A stretch of DNA of 64,000 nt from Undaria pinnatifida (taxonomy: Eukaryota; Sar; Phaeophyceae; Laminariales; Alariaceae): NCBI GenBank assembly GCA_012845835.1, contig JABAKD010000026.1:9675699-9739698 (forward strand), in the 5' to 3' direction. Shown here in pieces: positions 41,380-53,959 of this stretch. The translations under genes and the position numbers were made by a program. The stretch's first letter is position 1. Every line of letters begins with the position of its first letter. The notes below the pieces were generated by a model. That model ran no database searches. It saw only the letters and a program-made list of their open reading frames with translations, and was not told where the DNA came from.

Positions 41380-42600
41380 GTGTAGTATTAAGTTGGCACG
41401 GCAGCCGAAGATGATTTAATGCAAATAGCAGTGTAGTGCTTGCATGCAAATAGCGGTGTGGTGCTGGGATGCAAATGGCAGCCCAATCTCGAAGCCGCGT
41501 ACAGCAGTATTGCAATAGAAAAGGAAGGCAGACTTAGGTGGGGCGTAATCCAGAGAGGGAGATCTACAACCCCTCAACATCAGCAGCGTATTGTCATGTT
41601 GGCACGGCAGCCGAACAGTGCTTGGATGCAAATAGCAGTGTAGTGCTTGGATGCAATTAGCTGCGCAACCTTAGAACCATTTAGAGGTCTACTGCGGTAT
41701 TGCAATAGGCAGGAAGGCAGAGTTCCATGTGGTGTAGTGGAGAGAAAGAGACTTAAAACCCCTCAACACCAGTACAGTGTAGTGTTAGGTTGGCACGGCA
41801 GCCGAACAGTGCTTAGATGCAAATTGCAGCCCAATCTCAAAGCTGCGTACAGCAGTAATGCACTAGGAAGAAATACAGAGTCCTGTGGGGTTAGGTCGAG
41901 TAAAGAAGGAGACCTAAAACCCTACAACAACAGCAGCAGTGTAGTGATAGCTTTGCACGGAAGCAAAACAGAGTTCGGATGCAAACAGCAGTGTAGTGCT
42001 TGGATGCCAATAGCAGCGCAACTTCAATGCCGCGTACAGTTTTGCAATAGGAAGAAAGGCAGAGTTCTGCGGGGTGTAGTCGAGAGAAGGAGACGTAGAA
42101 CCACTCATCAGCAGCAGTGTATTGTTTAGTTGGCACGGCAGCCGAACAGTGCTTGGTTGCAAATAACGAATAACAGTGTAGTGTTTGGATGCAAATAGCA
42201 TCGCAAACCTCAAAACAACGTACAGCAGTATTGGAATAAGAAAGACGGCAGAGTTCTGTGGGATGTAGTCGAGAACAAGAGACCCACAATACCTCAACAG
42301 CACCAGTGGCAGTGTTAGGTTGGCACGGCAGCCGAACAGTGCTTGGATGCAAACAGCAGTGTGGGGGGGGGCGACGCGCCCCTATACGCCCCTCCCCCCC
42401 CGTGCCCTCGTCAGTGTGCCTCGCAAAGTGGCCCACCAGTGTTACGTTGGCACGGCAGCCGAACGGTGCTTGGATGCAAAACACTGTGTCGGGGGGGCCC
42501 CCCCACGCCCCCCCCACCCCGAGCCCTCGTCAGTGTGCGTTGGAAGGGTCCAAACAGTGTGCGTTGGAATTCTCCCCAACAGTGTGCGTTGGAATTATAA
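41380..42600 (+). repeat. Tandem array of 130-210 bp units upstream of the element 2 protease
   Basis: About seven units begin TTGGCACGGCAGCCGAA or a near variant (41,393, 41,600, 41,789, 41,953, 42,131, 42,319 and 42,447). They share GTGCTTGGATGCAAATAGCA, GCAATAGGAAG and GACCTAAAACCCC-like text. The last part adds three short GTGTGCGTTGGAA units (42,532-42,595). Confidence 0.85.
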
Positions 42601-42957
42601 GTAGTGGATGTTTTACAATATGTACCCGTAGACTAGATGCCGACCATATTTGCTTGAGATGAATTTGTTGATGTGTCCAACACGACCTCAAATACACTGA
42701 GCACTAAGAGTAGTAGTCATCTTCAGAGTGGAGATGTTTCGCACACGCCGGGTATGTTCGACAGCATACATGCACTCGAGCCCACGCACAACTAGCGAAA
42801 TAACATTCACCCCGCTGTACTTCCGCTGTGTCAGGTGGACATCGCGAACGGAGAGCGGGTGGAAAACCTGCCGCAGTTCACTCGAGCGGTCGGCCGGAGA
42901 GTAACATTTGACAGGCATCACCACACGGCTCGCACGCCAATTTTGGGGGAATCCAAA

Positions 42958-43470
42958 ACAATGCGCACGCATACTTGCACGCTACTACTGGACACCGGGA
43001 CCCCGTCCCCACTCATGCAAAGCAAGGTAGGGGAACGTGTGCTGTCGTGCGGGTCTGCGCTGCAGAATGGGTAGTCAAAGGCACCAGAAAGGAAACGGGG
43101 GGGGAGTTCATAGTGTCCCACTGATCACAGCTAGAAGGGTACGGTTAAACATGCAAATGAGGGGTGAAGAGGGAAGCGTCTCTGGAGAGGATCAGCGACT
43201 ATTTGTTTGGCGGTGCACGCGCACGTAGTACCACACGACGCCAAAACGCACGCGATATTACTAGGGCGTGACGGATGGGCGGTTTTCCTGATACGAAAGT
43301 ACGTTGACACCAACGAACGAAACGGTGATAATATTTACCGCGCGCGAAGAAGGGACTGCCGAAAATACTCAATGCGAGCTTGGGTTAACAATGCAGTGGG
43401 GCTGGTAGAATCAAACAGTAACACAGCTGTTGTCGCCGTTTTGCGGAAAGCGGAGCACAATACCTAACGC
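42958..43470 (+). pseudogene. Element 2 protease region
   Basis: LLLDTGTPSPLMQSKVGER (about 42,982-43,040) is a retroviral-type aspartic protease active-site motif, D-T-G at 42,991-42,999. A later segment, ILLGRDGWAVF (43,255-43,290), fits the hydrophobic G-R/N-D second motif of the family. A stop lies between them at 43,072 and the frame changes. The enzyme would cut the gag-pol polyprotein. Confidence 0.65.
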
Positions 43471-44279
43471 CGCGTCACAGGTTTAAGTCGGCATCGCTAA
43501 TACAGACGGCACGACAGAGGCGGGCGAGATGTGTTACTTGCTATCCAACAAAGGTTGGTTTCCTCGGGAAGCAGTCGGAGAGGTTGGAATCTTAGAAATT
43601 CCGTTCAGACATACGGGATATCAACCATATTTGATGCTTTCAGGCAAACCTCAGAACAGGGGGCGCGCCCCTTATAACAAGTGACCTAGCAAAAGCACAG
43701 TTTACTGCCACCCCTCCAGACACGGTTAGTGCGGTAAACGCCGTAAATACCGCCCCTGAAGAACCTTGCGAACCCCCTCAAAAGGTCTAGCAACCTTAGA
43801 CGAAAGCAACGCGCAGCGTTTATACGGCTGTGGAAGCTGGTGCCACCACACTTTTGCACGCAGTTCAATTCAATTTCGAGAGAGCATTAGATACGGAGAC
43901 CGATATTGACACTGTCGGAGACTTGCGGTGTAAAAAACGCGTGCTACAACAGAGGTGCACCACATTTTTTATGAAGCTCTTTAAGTTGGGAACCAAAGAT
44001 CTCTCCCAACAAAATACAGAGGCGAAAACAAGAAAAAATGTCACTGTATGAGAAATCCCATGGCCTGGGCACACATCGAGAATCGTGTAAAACAATTGCC
44101 TTTTTCCGACGATTGTGGGTTAGGAAGCGCCCCGTCATTCAAAAACAATTTAATAAGAAAGGTATTGCCTCCACCGTAGAAAGAGTCATTACCAGGATCG
44201 ATGTTCACATCACAGCGCAGACCTAGACCACGTCGCAGTGGATCTACTCCGTATTATCCCGAAGAGCGATGCATGACCC

Positions 44280-44960
44280 GTGAAGCAGCGACCATACCGC
44301 CACTCATCGGTAATAGCGGCAAAGGTGCAAACTGAAATCGACAAAGTACTTTTAGCAGGAATCCTACGACGGTCGTATACGCACTGGAGCTCCCTATTGG
44401 CCGTAGTCGCGAAGTCAGGCGGCCGAATCAGGATAACGTGTGACGACAAGTGGCCCAACGAACAATCGGTTATACTGGTCTCGCCGTGCCAACGAAAGAT
44501 TGTCTGCTAGCGGATCTCGGCGGGGCCCGTGTCTTTAGTCCGATGGATCTGATGGGCTTTTCTCGTGCTCGTCACACGAAGACTCCACCCCCTTAGCCGC
44601 GGTGTTCACCCATTCCGGGAACTGCGAATGGACAGTTATGCCGACGAGGTTTGCGCCTAGCCCAGGGTGGTGTCAGTCGATCATGCTCCGCGTGTGGGAG
44701 GGTTTGGAGCGGGTACGCCTTTTTATTGACGACACCGTCTGCCCTTACAAAAACGGTTGTGAGCATGTTAACGACCTACGGAAGCTTGTTGAACGACTCA
44801 CTACTTTCAACTTAAAACTAGCACCAAACGAGGCCTACTTCGCGGTCAAAATGGTAAAGGTTTTAGCACACCGATACAATGGAATATTCACTGAAAATGC
44901 CGATGCCTACTACTTATAATGTCAGTCAGCTGCGTTCACTGATAAGAGCAGTGAGTAATT
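44280..44960 (+). pseudogene. Element 2 reverse transcriptase remnant
   Basis: Pieces in order are RPYRHSSVIAAKVQTEIDKV, LLAGILRRSYTHWSSLLAVV, GRIRITCDDKWPNEQSVI, then after a break WTVMPTRFAPSPGWCQSIM, the catalytic-type motif RLFIDD (FIDD at 44,722-44,733), and TFNLKLAPNEAYFAVK. This follows the order of RT fingers and palm in Ty3/gypsy elements, with FIDD in place of YxDD. The motif carrying the first catalytic Asp is damaged (about 44,530-44,560, VFSPMDLMGF-like in another frame). Confidence 0.82.
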
Positions 44961-45150
44961 ATCAGAAGGGTTTGTCGGAAATGGCTGCGGTAATGATACC
45001 GCTGTATGCGCTACTGAAGAAAGGAGCCCGTTTGAGTTCATGGCGGAACATACCCAGATAGAACAGACCTTGTTAGAGCAGCTGTCGAGCCCCAAAAGCT
45101 TGGCCTTTTAAGACTTCCTGGCGGCACGTTCGGGGGACCGGCCGTAACAA

Positions 45151-45470
45151 TTGATCACGGACGCGTACGTGGATGGTTTGGGCGCAGTGGTCGAGCAGGA
45201 TCAGAGCGCTAGCACCACTCGCCCGATCTGTTTTCGGAGCCGGGCAGCGCTTCTCGGCAAAATAAGTTGGAGCGCTACAGACCTCGAGTGTGCAGGCATC
45301 GTATGCGCCGTGAAGAATATCCGACTACTGTTCTATGACATATCCTTGGTCACAGTTAGCGGCCACCATCCACAAAACAAATTTAGAGCCTTTCAGCTAA
45401 TGTTAACCGAGTACAACGGTGGTATGACGTTTTTAATGCACACACACAAGCTTGTGTGTACCGACCAGTG
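45151..45470 (+). pseudogene. Element 2 RNase H remnant
   Basis: LITDAYVDGLGAVVEQ is the start of Ty3/gypsy RNase H with the first catalytic Asp. SWSATDLECAGIVCAVK supplies the Glu-containing helix, and VSGHHPQNKF the segment where D-H is usual (here G-H). RNase H removes the RNA strand during cDNA synthesis. The C-terminal end is lost in frame changes after 45,470. Confidence 0.78.
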
Positions 45471-46469
45471 AGACCAAACGAAAACGCGAGTCTCATTTCT
45501 TTACAACCTTTACCGGCAACCAAAGACTCCAGCGACGCTAAACTACGGCTGATTGGCCCAGCTAACGCTGACGTTTGCTTTGTAGATGCCAGCGGAGAGC
45601 AGCATCGGCTTGGAAGACGCGCGGGAACAATATTTGGTGGGCGAGAACCACCGGCGGGCGACCATTTTGATGGAGTGTAGAGAATATCGACCGGAACCAC
45701 CAACCACGGACGAGCAAGCGAGGTTGTCATAGCAGCAGATGTAGAGCGGCCGAAAACGAGCAAAACCATACGAGAGAAACGGAGAGTCAGCGAGTGTATG
45801 CGATACGTGACGACAGCCCGCTAACGTATCCTGACGAGAGTTCCGTAGTGCGCAGCCAACCTGAACCCGGCCTTATGTTATATGCTTGTACAATGACCGG
45901 GGAAGGAATAGGCCTTTTATGCTCAAGGTCAGAACAGGACGTGGCCGTAATAAACTCAGACAAAGGAGATTGCAGCGCCAAGGAAGCGGCCGAGGCGGGC
46001 CAAACCAATGCTGCATCGGAACCACTCGAACTCCCAGAGGAGGAATTGAAGAGTGAAGCAGCGTGCGAAGTTGGAAAACAGTTGTGCCAGAAAACGGTCC
46101 ATGAATAGGCAGCGGCCCAGGGTAAGGCCGATGCGGCTAGGATAGTAATGGCCTGTCACGCAAACATCACACCAAGCAGCAGGGGACTGATTATATCCAA
46201 GAGTTGGTGTGCTGGGGATTGAGTTCGCAAGGGGAACTAATGATTTTTTTTAACTCCCAAAACTACCTGTCCGACGACCGTCGCGTGTTTCGGCCGATCG
46301 TCGGATCAGACTCACCGGGAAGTATGAGAGGTTGTGGGGGACGAGCCGGTGAAGATCTGTGTGCCGCTGCTGCTGAGGCCCTGGGTGATGGATTGCGCGC
46401 GCAAGGAGGCAGTACAATTGGGCAATACGGTGGCTCTGGGACTGTTACAGTGAATTTAGGTTTGGGTTG

Positions 46470-47200
46470 GCATGGCTGAGAGACTAAAATGGCGGTTAAG
46501 AAGATGCTATAGTGGCCAGGCTACAAAAATCACCAGACAAACCGTGCCTTGGCCTCTGGTATACCTTCCATTTCCAAGCAGCCCTGGGCAGGAGGTAGCG
46601 TTCGACTTTAAGTACCTTTGCCGACAACGGTTAAAGGTAACGCGTACGTGTTCCTGGTGGTAATTATACTTGGCAGACCCGTGGAGGTATACGCGATTAC
46701 GAAAGAAGAGAAACCTACGGAAGGTTGTGCTGCGCGCTTCGTGCACGATTATATTCCGAGGTGAGGGTGCCCACAAACTTTTTTTGTCTGACCGCGGAAC
46801 GGAATTCGTGCCAGTAGGGTGCTGGAGGGGGTTCAAAACGTTGGACTCAGTGAGAAATGTACGAGCACAAAGCATCCCCAAAACCAATATCATGGTAGGA
46901 AGGTTGAATATCACATTGTGCCGAACAGTGGCACATCTCATAGCAGATGACGAAAACATAATTGGGACAATATGATATTGCACGTCATTGCAGCCCACAA
47001 TAACAATGTGACCAGGGGTGCGGACTTGGTGCCCAAGGAAGTACACATCGGGCGGTATTCAAGGTTTCTGATGACGATATTAGAAGGTAGTGGCATGGAA
47101 GGCCATCAGAGCGAGGAGAGGGACCACCTGGACTATCTAGGTTTGATGCGAGATAGGCAGGACCTGGTGCGTGCATACAACTTGGTAAGGTAAAAGGACC
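46470..47200 (+). pseudogene. Element 2 integrase remnant
   Basis: WPLVYLPFPSSPGQEVAFDF gives the first catalytic Asp (46,614-46,616). LFLSDRGTEFV (about 46,781-46,812) gives the second. The third acidic position reads MVGRLN (46,892-46,909), Gly where Glu is conserved, so the active site is destroyed. NEVHIGR-like text (KEVHIGRYSRF) and EGHQSEERDHLDYLGLMRDR follow, as in the integrase tail. Confidence 0.78.
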
Positions 47201-47399
47201 GGCTCACAAACGCGAAGCATCAAGCTGCAAACTATGATATTGAGAAAATATTAACGACAAAACAAGGTTCAAAATAGGAGACTGGTTATGGTTGTATGAC
47301 GACCACAGTATTATCACGGGAGCAGGGAAACATGTAATGAACCTGGCTGAAGGCAGCTCTAAAGTGAAGGCGCTTGTACTGGCCAGTAAGCTAATTAAA

Positions 47400-48720
47400 T
47401 GTTGGGGAGGTCAATGAAAGGTGTTTTCCGTCGGCCCAGTTAAAATGGGCGATGGGCGCAAGGTTGGACCGAAGCTAATGTTATTAAATGTTGAAGCTGG
47501 TGAGCCCCGTCATCGCGGGATGAATGCGCGCGTGTATGTACACAGGTACAATAAATGCCTTAACCCCCACGGAGGAGAGATTGTGCCGAGATGTTCGCCA
47601 TATGTCATGAAAAACTACGTTTTCGACAAATGCTCGGAGATCCCACCCCCGTTCCACCTGATGACTGACGATGTGACCGCAGAACTAGACACGCACCGCG
47701 TGACGCCTCAAACTCGATATAAGCACGACCTAGGCTACGGTATGGGGGGTACTCCTATTTTCAATACCTTTCTTTCACCACTCGCACGAGTGACTCTGTA
47801 ACCCACAAAAAAAACGGTTTAGATCAAGAACTTCGCGCAGCATATCTTGCCGTTCATTTGCGGAATCATATCGCGACGTTTTACCACCGAGCGCTTGAGA
47901 TCGCAACGAAACAGGAGCGTCACTTGCGGGAGTGACACCGGGCCATTGGAGACAAAGGAGACAGAAGGGACCCCCTACTGTAGCCTGGGGTGCACCGACT
48001 GACGACATGGCTGGGAGGCGAAATCGCAGTTCAATACTATATGTACTGGGATGAGCAGAGCGCCCCACATTGAAGCACGCCCAAGATTTAACGAAGTACG
48101 GGAACGAGGTGACCAGCTACTGGACGGGAAAACCCGCGTACTTCAGAGGGTATAACACGAACTATCGTCGGTACAGGGTCCAAGTATCTAAGCGAGCTAT
48201 TGCTCATGAACATGGCGAGAGACATGCGCCTGAGGGATATTTGGTGGGCTGTGACGACTGAGAGAGACCGAGTCTGTATTCACCTGACATCGTCGATTCG
48301 CATATCCATTTCAACACGATCCACGGAGGATGGCAGCTGTCGCGAGAGGTGAGATTTGCGGAGGACGCGGAGAGTAAACGTTTACCGCATACCATACACA
48401 TCCTGGACTGGGGAAGCAATACAACGTCCATCTATTAAAGGAGACATTGACACTAGTCAGGGAGAAGCGAGGATTTTCGTGCTGGCACGTGCATCAGCGA
48501 ACGCAAAGTCTGAAGACCCACACACCATCGTTGGAGTAGAGGATTCGCGGGGGGGTTGGGAGGTTGCAGACGGAGGGACAAAGCCATGGTGCAGGGTACC
48601 TTCGGGGGAGGGGCAATGGGAGTCGGAACTAAGCAATCGGGGTACACAGAACGGGAAACTTTGTTCATCGAGAATTGTACTACATTGGGAGGGATACCTG
48701 TGTTGGTTTTCCTGGTTTAA
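47400..48720 (+). pseudogene. Element 2 integrase tail, chromodomain and post-chromodomain module
   Basis: FSVGPVKMGDGRKVGPKLM (about 47,420-47,480) corresponds to the GPY/F-type segment of element 1 (VLAVGPC...GSPLGS). DELDTHRVTP-like text precedes a damaged chromodomain whose closing helix reads LTKYGNEVTSYWTGKP (about 48,085-48,135). The conserved linker follows: YRRYRVQVSKRAIAHE, HGERHAPEGY (about 48,208-48,240). Then comes a module with VDSHIHFNTIHGGWQLSREV, AEDAESKRLPH and IHILDWG (to about 48,410). The rest has no recognisable domain. Confidence 0.65.
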
Positions 48721-50120
48721 ATGTCAGGGTTTCGAACGATAGTCCAGCAGGCCCCGCGAAAAGCAACCTCACACACGACAATTGTTCCGCCACACGCCTG
48801 CATGGCAACGGCGGACCAGGGATGGGCATTTAGCAGGATTCATTTTGTCAGGGGTCGCAGTACCGGCAGGAAACTCAGGGAAGGTTGGAGATAAAGGGAC
48901 AAGATAAGGCTCCAGGTTAATGTCGGGGGGCCGGTGGAGTTGAAATTGAGCCATCGGGTTACGCAGGAGGTGGCGACTTGCTGTACGAGAGTTTCAATGC
49001 ATTTAGCGGGAGTTTTGGGGGCGGTTGCTGCGATTACCGGGCTGGTTTGGTGACACGCAATCTTACGTATTTGAACTGTTCGACTGCACGCCCTTTATGT
49101 GGTGACGGCCAACCAAGGTAGGTTTGTGTGGTGAGATTGGGTTTCAGAATCATTGCGAAGTTCTAGACAAGGGGATGAGTCAGGCTTCAGTAAGCAAAGC
49201 ATGCCCACCGGGGCAACATGGAGACTGAATCTGGGCCGAAGCGGTCAGAGAAGCAAACGTGCGACGTAGGACTACTGGTGTACCACGAGACGCAGGGGTA
49301 ATGACGACTTCGCTGCGAAGCATAGAGTTATACGAGTGGACCCATGGATAGGCAATCATGGCGGTAATATGTAAGAACGGACTGCGGTTGTTCCTCGTAG
49401 TTGACTAAGGATTGAGATCGGACGTACGTACAGATTGTGGAGCTACTCGGGCCGCGTTAATTGAGTGCTTGGAAAGCATAGAGTAGTGCTCTCGATAGTG
49501 GGCAGCAGGTAGCTAGTCATGGCAATGATCGTACGGCAACTTAGTTGAGTAATCATCGAGAGCGTGTGGACATAGATGTTGGGGAGATGAACGCGCCCCA
49601 CCACTTCAGTGCTTTGTTTCCGATTTGATACCCACCAGGCTGAGGGACGTAAACACATTATCCACTTGTTTTATCTCATCGAACGGACCACTGCCTACGT
49701 CATTCTGAACCAACCAAACATCTGAAGGCATCCCCTCCCGTCTCAAGGATGAAGGAGATTACCAAGGTCTCTTATCATAAGGGTAGGTTTACGATATTCT
49801 GTACTGACTCGCAACGAAACGAATGTGTCGTCTGGTCATGATCTTAGCACACCAAAACTACCTGGCATTACTTACTACAGTACGAACGTGACAATGCTGA
49901 CGACGACGCCGGAACGCTAAAACTATAGAAAATGAGACGTTTTTTTTCCTACAGCTAGCTGCTGTAGGAGCATTTATTCTAGTACAGTTTCCATCCGGCA
50001 ACTCAATGTGGAAGGCCATCGCGCTAAAGGTTGTGTCCTGTGATATCATCGTGTTAGCTTATCACGAATGAATACACTAGCCATCGAACCCTTTGGAGCT
50101 TCCGAGGGAAAATTATATTT
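48721..50120. other. Unassigned sequence
   Basis: No gene, LTR or repeat match was found. A short perfect inverted repeat lies at 49,947-49,969 (TCCTACAGC, 5-nt spacer, GCTGTAGGA) next to a T run. It may be a chance hairpin. Confidence 0.35.
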
Positions 50121-50147
50121 GATTAAAAACTGGCAATTTTATCGCCT

Positions 50148-50390
50148 TTGACACGAATCATACGGGATGCTATTATGAATATGTTAGCTGCCGACGATTT
50201 CACTGTCGAATTGCATTGCAAGTACGGGTATGGATTGCACTGCTGCGGGATCAAGACTCGCACCACAATAAGAAGGCCTTTCTATACTTTGTTTTATCGC
50301 TGTAAATGGGGCCCAGAAGGGTGCTTGTTGCGGGTCCTAGCGCTGGACGCTGCAATCTCAGCACTAACGCAAGCAAAGGCTGATACCTAG
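50148..50390 (+). CDS. Small Cys-rich ORF, unknown
   Basis: This 80-codon frame contains ELHCKYGYGLHCCGIK and, after an Arg/Phe-rich stretch, YRCKWGPEGCLLRV. The last piece recalls the C-X5-C knuckle found in some zinc fingers linked to transposases (WRKY-GCM1/FLYWCH-like). The remaining ligands are not clear. It may be a short exon-like fragment or chance; no second copy exists in the window. Confidence 0.25.
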   Translation: MTRIIRDAIMNMLAADDFTVELHCKYGYGLHCCGIKTRTTIRRPFYTLFYRCKWGPEGCLLRVLALDAAISALTQAKADT

Positions 50391-52577
50391 CCTCTTAATA
50401 TCAAAGATTAGATTTGAACGGTTCATCGGGTGTCGAGTAATGCTGAGTTTACTCGATTTCAAGACCATGTGACGATCAAAAGGAGAGTCGAAGCGAAGGT
50501 ACTGCGTGGTCATGACATTCTAATAGGAAAAACGTTGCACCAATGATATGATACGTGAGTATAAACGCAACAGGGTTGACAGCTGACACTGGAACGGAAA
50601 ATTATATAAATGCGAGGGTAACATTTCTTAACATGAAATTCAAGAGGGCATTAGCAACTTTCTCTTCCATAGTATGAAACTCCTTTGACCACAAAATTTA
50701 TTTCATGCCACCAAAGCCAGGGTTGCTCTAACAGGAATCCTCCTGACACCAACCTCACTAATTTATTTGTTGCTTCATATCCGGGCAAGTAAGACCATCC
50801 CCTGCCGGAAGCTCTTGTCATGTTACTCGCAAAAGCAGCCACTATCCACAGAAAGGGAAAAACAAATAAGATGCCAACATCACTGCTATTTCGCGTTCCG
50901 ACGCACAGAAGAAGGCGCCAGTGTTAATGTCAACCGATCCTGCCATCGGGAGATGTTCCCATGCGATATGGTGCCGCTCGATTTATTTGTAGCTTTACGT
51001 GCGGTATCTGGTACCGGCATTCCATTATACAGAAATATCAGGGAGGCCAGTTTTTTTTTACCGACACCTAATGTCAAATTATTCAACTTCGAGCCTCCCG
51101 ACAGGAGGGGGGGTATTGTAATGGAGTGCCCTCCGTAGAAGGACATTTTATGGATTCGACGTGAAACCATGTCATCGGTGAGGTTAAACCACGTGACATT
51201 AGATGTCACACCGACGTCAAGGCCATGATAGATGGGCCATAATGTAGGTGACGATGATGGGACAAGAAGGACGCCCCACATCTCACTACCTACACTACCT
51301 GCTCCACCCTGCCCTACTATGTCTTGTCATGCTTTGTCTTATTTTAGAGTTCGATGTAGAGGAAATAATGCATAGTCTTTGAGTCTATCCCGCGAGCCAT
51401 GCTGAGAGACCAAACAAGGGCACCGGAACACATAAGGAGCACGCTTCCCCGCACCGACCAACCACGCATCCCCCACTCGGAGTATCACTACAAATGGCGT
51501 CGTCGGAGCAGTGAACGTGTCGACCTTGGGCTTGCGCGACCTCCTCCCCGGTGCTCTTCTCTCCCCAAGGCAAGCTCCCTTGGCCTTGCATATGTAGCTT
51601 TTCATTAAACTTTTTTCCGATTTTCTTCAGGCAGTTTTTGTTTGGCTTTGCCCTTTGCCTTTAACATACATCTTTTCTTCCTGTAACGAGCTTGGTTATC
51701 CCTTCGTCTCCTATCTGTTGAACCACAGGCTCCTCCGGGCCTCTGCTTTGTGACTGACACGTTGAGTCTGCAGCTACCACGGCTTTGCGGCAGCAGCTTT
51801 TCGATACGTTGCCTCCCCGTGTTCTCTTTTCGTGGGACACTACTATGACAATCAAACAAAGAAAGTGCTCCCATATATGGTTTTCAGTTCTATACTTGTG
51901 TTTACCTCTTTTCCCACTCCAAAAGCGTTGTTAGTCTAATTTCAAGTGGTTTCTGCCCATGTTGGGAGTCCTGTCCCTCAGAACACCCAGCCAGGTTAAT
52001 AACACCTTGTGGGAAATTTCGCGGTTGGAGCCAACCCTGTGAGCGATGTGCACTCGACTAATTCGAGTGGCCCGGTCCGTCGCACCACACCTTACTACTG
52101 TGCCATGTCGCCACAGAATAGGGGTACATGCAATAGTTTGCCATACCACACCCCCCCCGAGTACGAGTTGCGTGCTTCGGATGAATGCAATAAAATGCAA
52201 TAACACGCTTTTGTTCTCTCTCCTACTTTTGGTCATCCCGTCGCATTTCTGCTAATAATCTTTTGTTGACAGCAGTGCGTGACCATATTATTGGTACCCT
52301 CGTACAACATGAAAGCACGATCGTAGCCGTTTCACCCCGCCCTTTTTCTTTTTTTTGTAGCTGAACCATATGTTTGGGTTTGGTTTCTTTGCATATTTTT
52401 ACCAGGTGCCAGCACGCAGTGTGCTGTAACCTTTCCAGCATTGCCTCTGACCTATGAGACACTCCACCTTCATTCACGTGTTCGCGCAGAGTACGACTGA
52501 TCTACTCGTATAGGCCTGCCACCAGCGGTGCGCGACGCCTAGCTGTACTACTGTGTTGACTCGTTCAGCCAGAAGTA
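50391..52577. other. Unassigned sequence with weak minus-strand frames
   Basis: On the minus strand, frames at 50,886-51,281 (131 codons) and 50,651-50,842 (63 codons) are adjacent and could be parts of one old gene. Neither shows a known motif, and no splice signal is convincing. Other frames are short. Confidence 0.25.
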
Positions 52578-52750
52578 GTGCATGTCGCGACTATTATTAG
52601 CGTTAATCTTCTATCTGGCTTTGATGAAACTTTTGAATCATTTCGTCTTGCCTTACTGGAACTTTTGAAGAATCTCATGTGTGAGATGGACACCCGTAAG
52701 TACCGTACGACTATCAGGACTAAACCTACAGCAGTAGTTACGAAGCGTTC

Positions 52751-53092
52751 TTGTGTGTTGTGGTTGGTGTTGTCTCACATTGCTATAACCCACGCGCTCT
52801 CCTAGTTATCATACTACCTGGAATCTGTTTTGTTTTTTCCCTCGTGCACTATTTTTGCTTTATGTATCGTAGCTGCGTATCATATACTGTTATCAAATGT
52901 GGCATAATACTTGCCATTATCAGTGGTGTTTTTTTTTTGTTGGCGGTTTTTGTACTTTGTCAAGTAAGTATCGATGTGGCACGTACGTGGTGCGGACACC
53001 ATCAGAACGTTCTGCGATCCCCGGCACGGTTGTATGGGTCCCAAACAAAAAGCCCCCTGCGAAAACGGCGTGCCATGGTTGAAATAATATAG
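52751..53092 (+). CDS. Hypothetical small membrane protein ORF
   Basis: This 113-codon frame has two long hydrophobic stretches (ALLVIILPGICFVFSLVHYF and, later, CGIILAIISGVFFLLAVFVL) followed by a basic C-terminus. T-rich DNA readily gives such frames by chance. There is no homology I recognise and no conserved copy, so it may not be a gene. Confidence 0.2.
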   Translation: MCVVVGVVSHCYNPRALLVIILPGICFVFSLVHYFCFMYRSCVSYTVIKCGIILAIISGVFFLLAVFVLCQVSIDVARTWCGHHQNVLRSPARLYGSQTKSPLRKRRAMVEII

Positions 53093-53940
53093 GTGGCGGT
53101 GGCGTATTCGAATAAGCGTGCACAGCAGCAATTTCAGAGAAAAGAAACAGCTGGGTGCGTATTACAGGGGAATCATAGGGCAAAACACACGCTTTCCCAA
53201 AATCTTGGATCAGGTGCCTCTTTTTATTAAGCCGTTTTTTATGTGGTGGTAGGGAGCAGCTTCTTTGTTTTTTTTAGTGCCAACGTTACCATTAATATTG
53301 GTGTTCGCTGGCTGCTACACTACTATAACTGTGATGATATGCTGTGCGGCTCTTGTCATTTATGATTTTTCGCCTTTTTCTTTGGCTGGGCTTTTACGGT
53401 TTGACGGCCTTCGTCTCTGCGGTCAATTGCTTGATGATGATCTGGCGAGCAACCACGAAACACCGCCCCCGTATTTCTGCCAAATTGACGCTCGTTTGAC
53501 ATGCCTCTATTATGCGTGCATCGTTGTGTCTTTTCTTGTTCGAGGCGAAAAGTCAAAGTAGTACCGCTATACTGCACGTGTTGCCTTTCTTATGCTTGCA
53601 CTCATCTCGTTGTGCAATATACGATCAAAAATGGTCGTGCAACCATGATCGCCTTGTCACGAGCACCAACATGCGCCGCAAATGATGCTGACTTACGCAA
53701 TTGACAATGATTGCTTAGTTACGGTGCACTACGTTTAGGGGGGGATTTCAACCCTGGAATGCGCGAACGACATTACTACAGGTCAAGCATCCCACAACAT
53801 CATCTCGGTACTGTAATCCCTTTTTCATAAAATCCTTTCCCCGTGCACTGTTCTATTTGGGAAACCTCGGTGGGGGTGAAGACTCAACCTGCCACGAGCC
53901 TCAACTATACGCTCAATACCCCATTCGTGCGTGAGCTATT
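53093..53940. other. Unassigned sequence
   Basis: T-rich with short frames only; nothing recognisable. Confidence 0.3.
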
Positions 53941-53959
53941 ATCATGAGGCTTCCGGTTT

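Larger units (their letters stand above)
42835..48720 (+). mobile_element. Element 2: decayed Ty3/gypsy pol region
   Basis: In order on the plus strand are an aspartic protease motif, RT, RNase H, integrase, and a chromodomain with C-terminal module. The frame changes many times and there are numerous stops. I could not find matching LTRs, so the limits are those of the recognisable coding relics. The domain order and the chromodomain mark it as a chromovirus-like Ty3/gypsy element. It is more diverged than element 1 and clearly dead. Confidence 0.85.

Noticed and set aside
40255-49800. LTRs for element 2
   Set aside because: I compared the sequence before the gag remnant with that after 48.7 kb and found no convincing direct repeat.
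49947-49969. Perfect 9-bp inverted repeat as a terminator or regulatory hairpin
   Set aside because: There is no neighbouring gene and no second copy; chance is likely.
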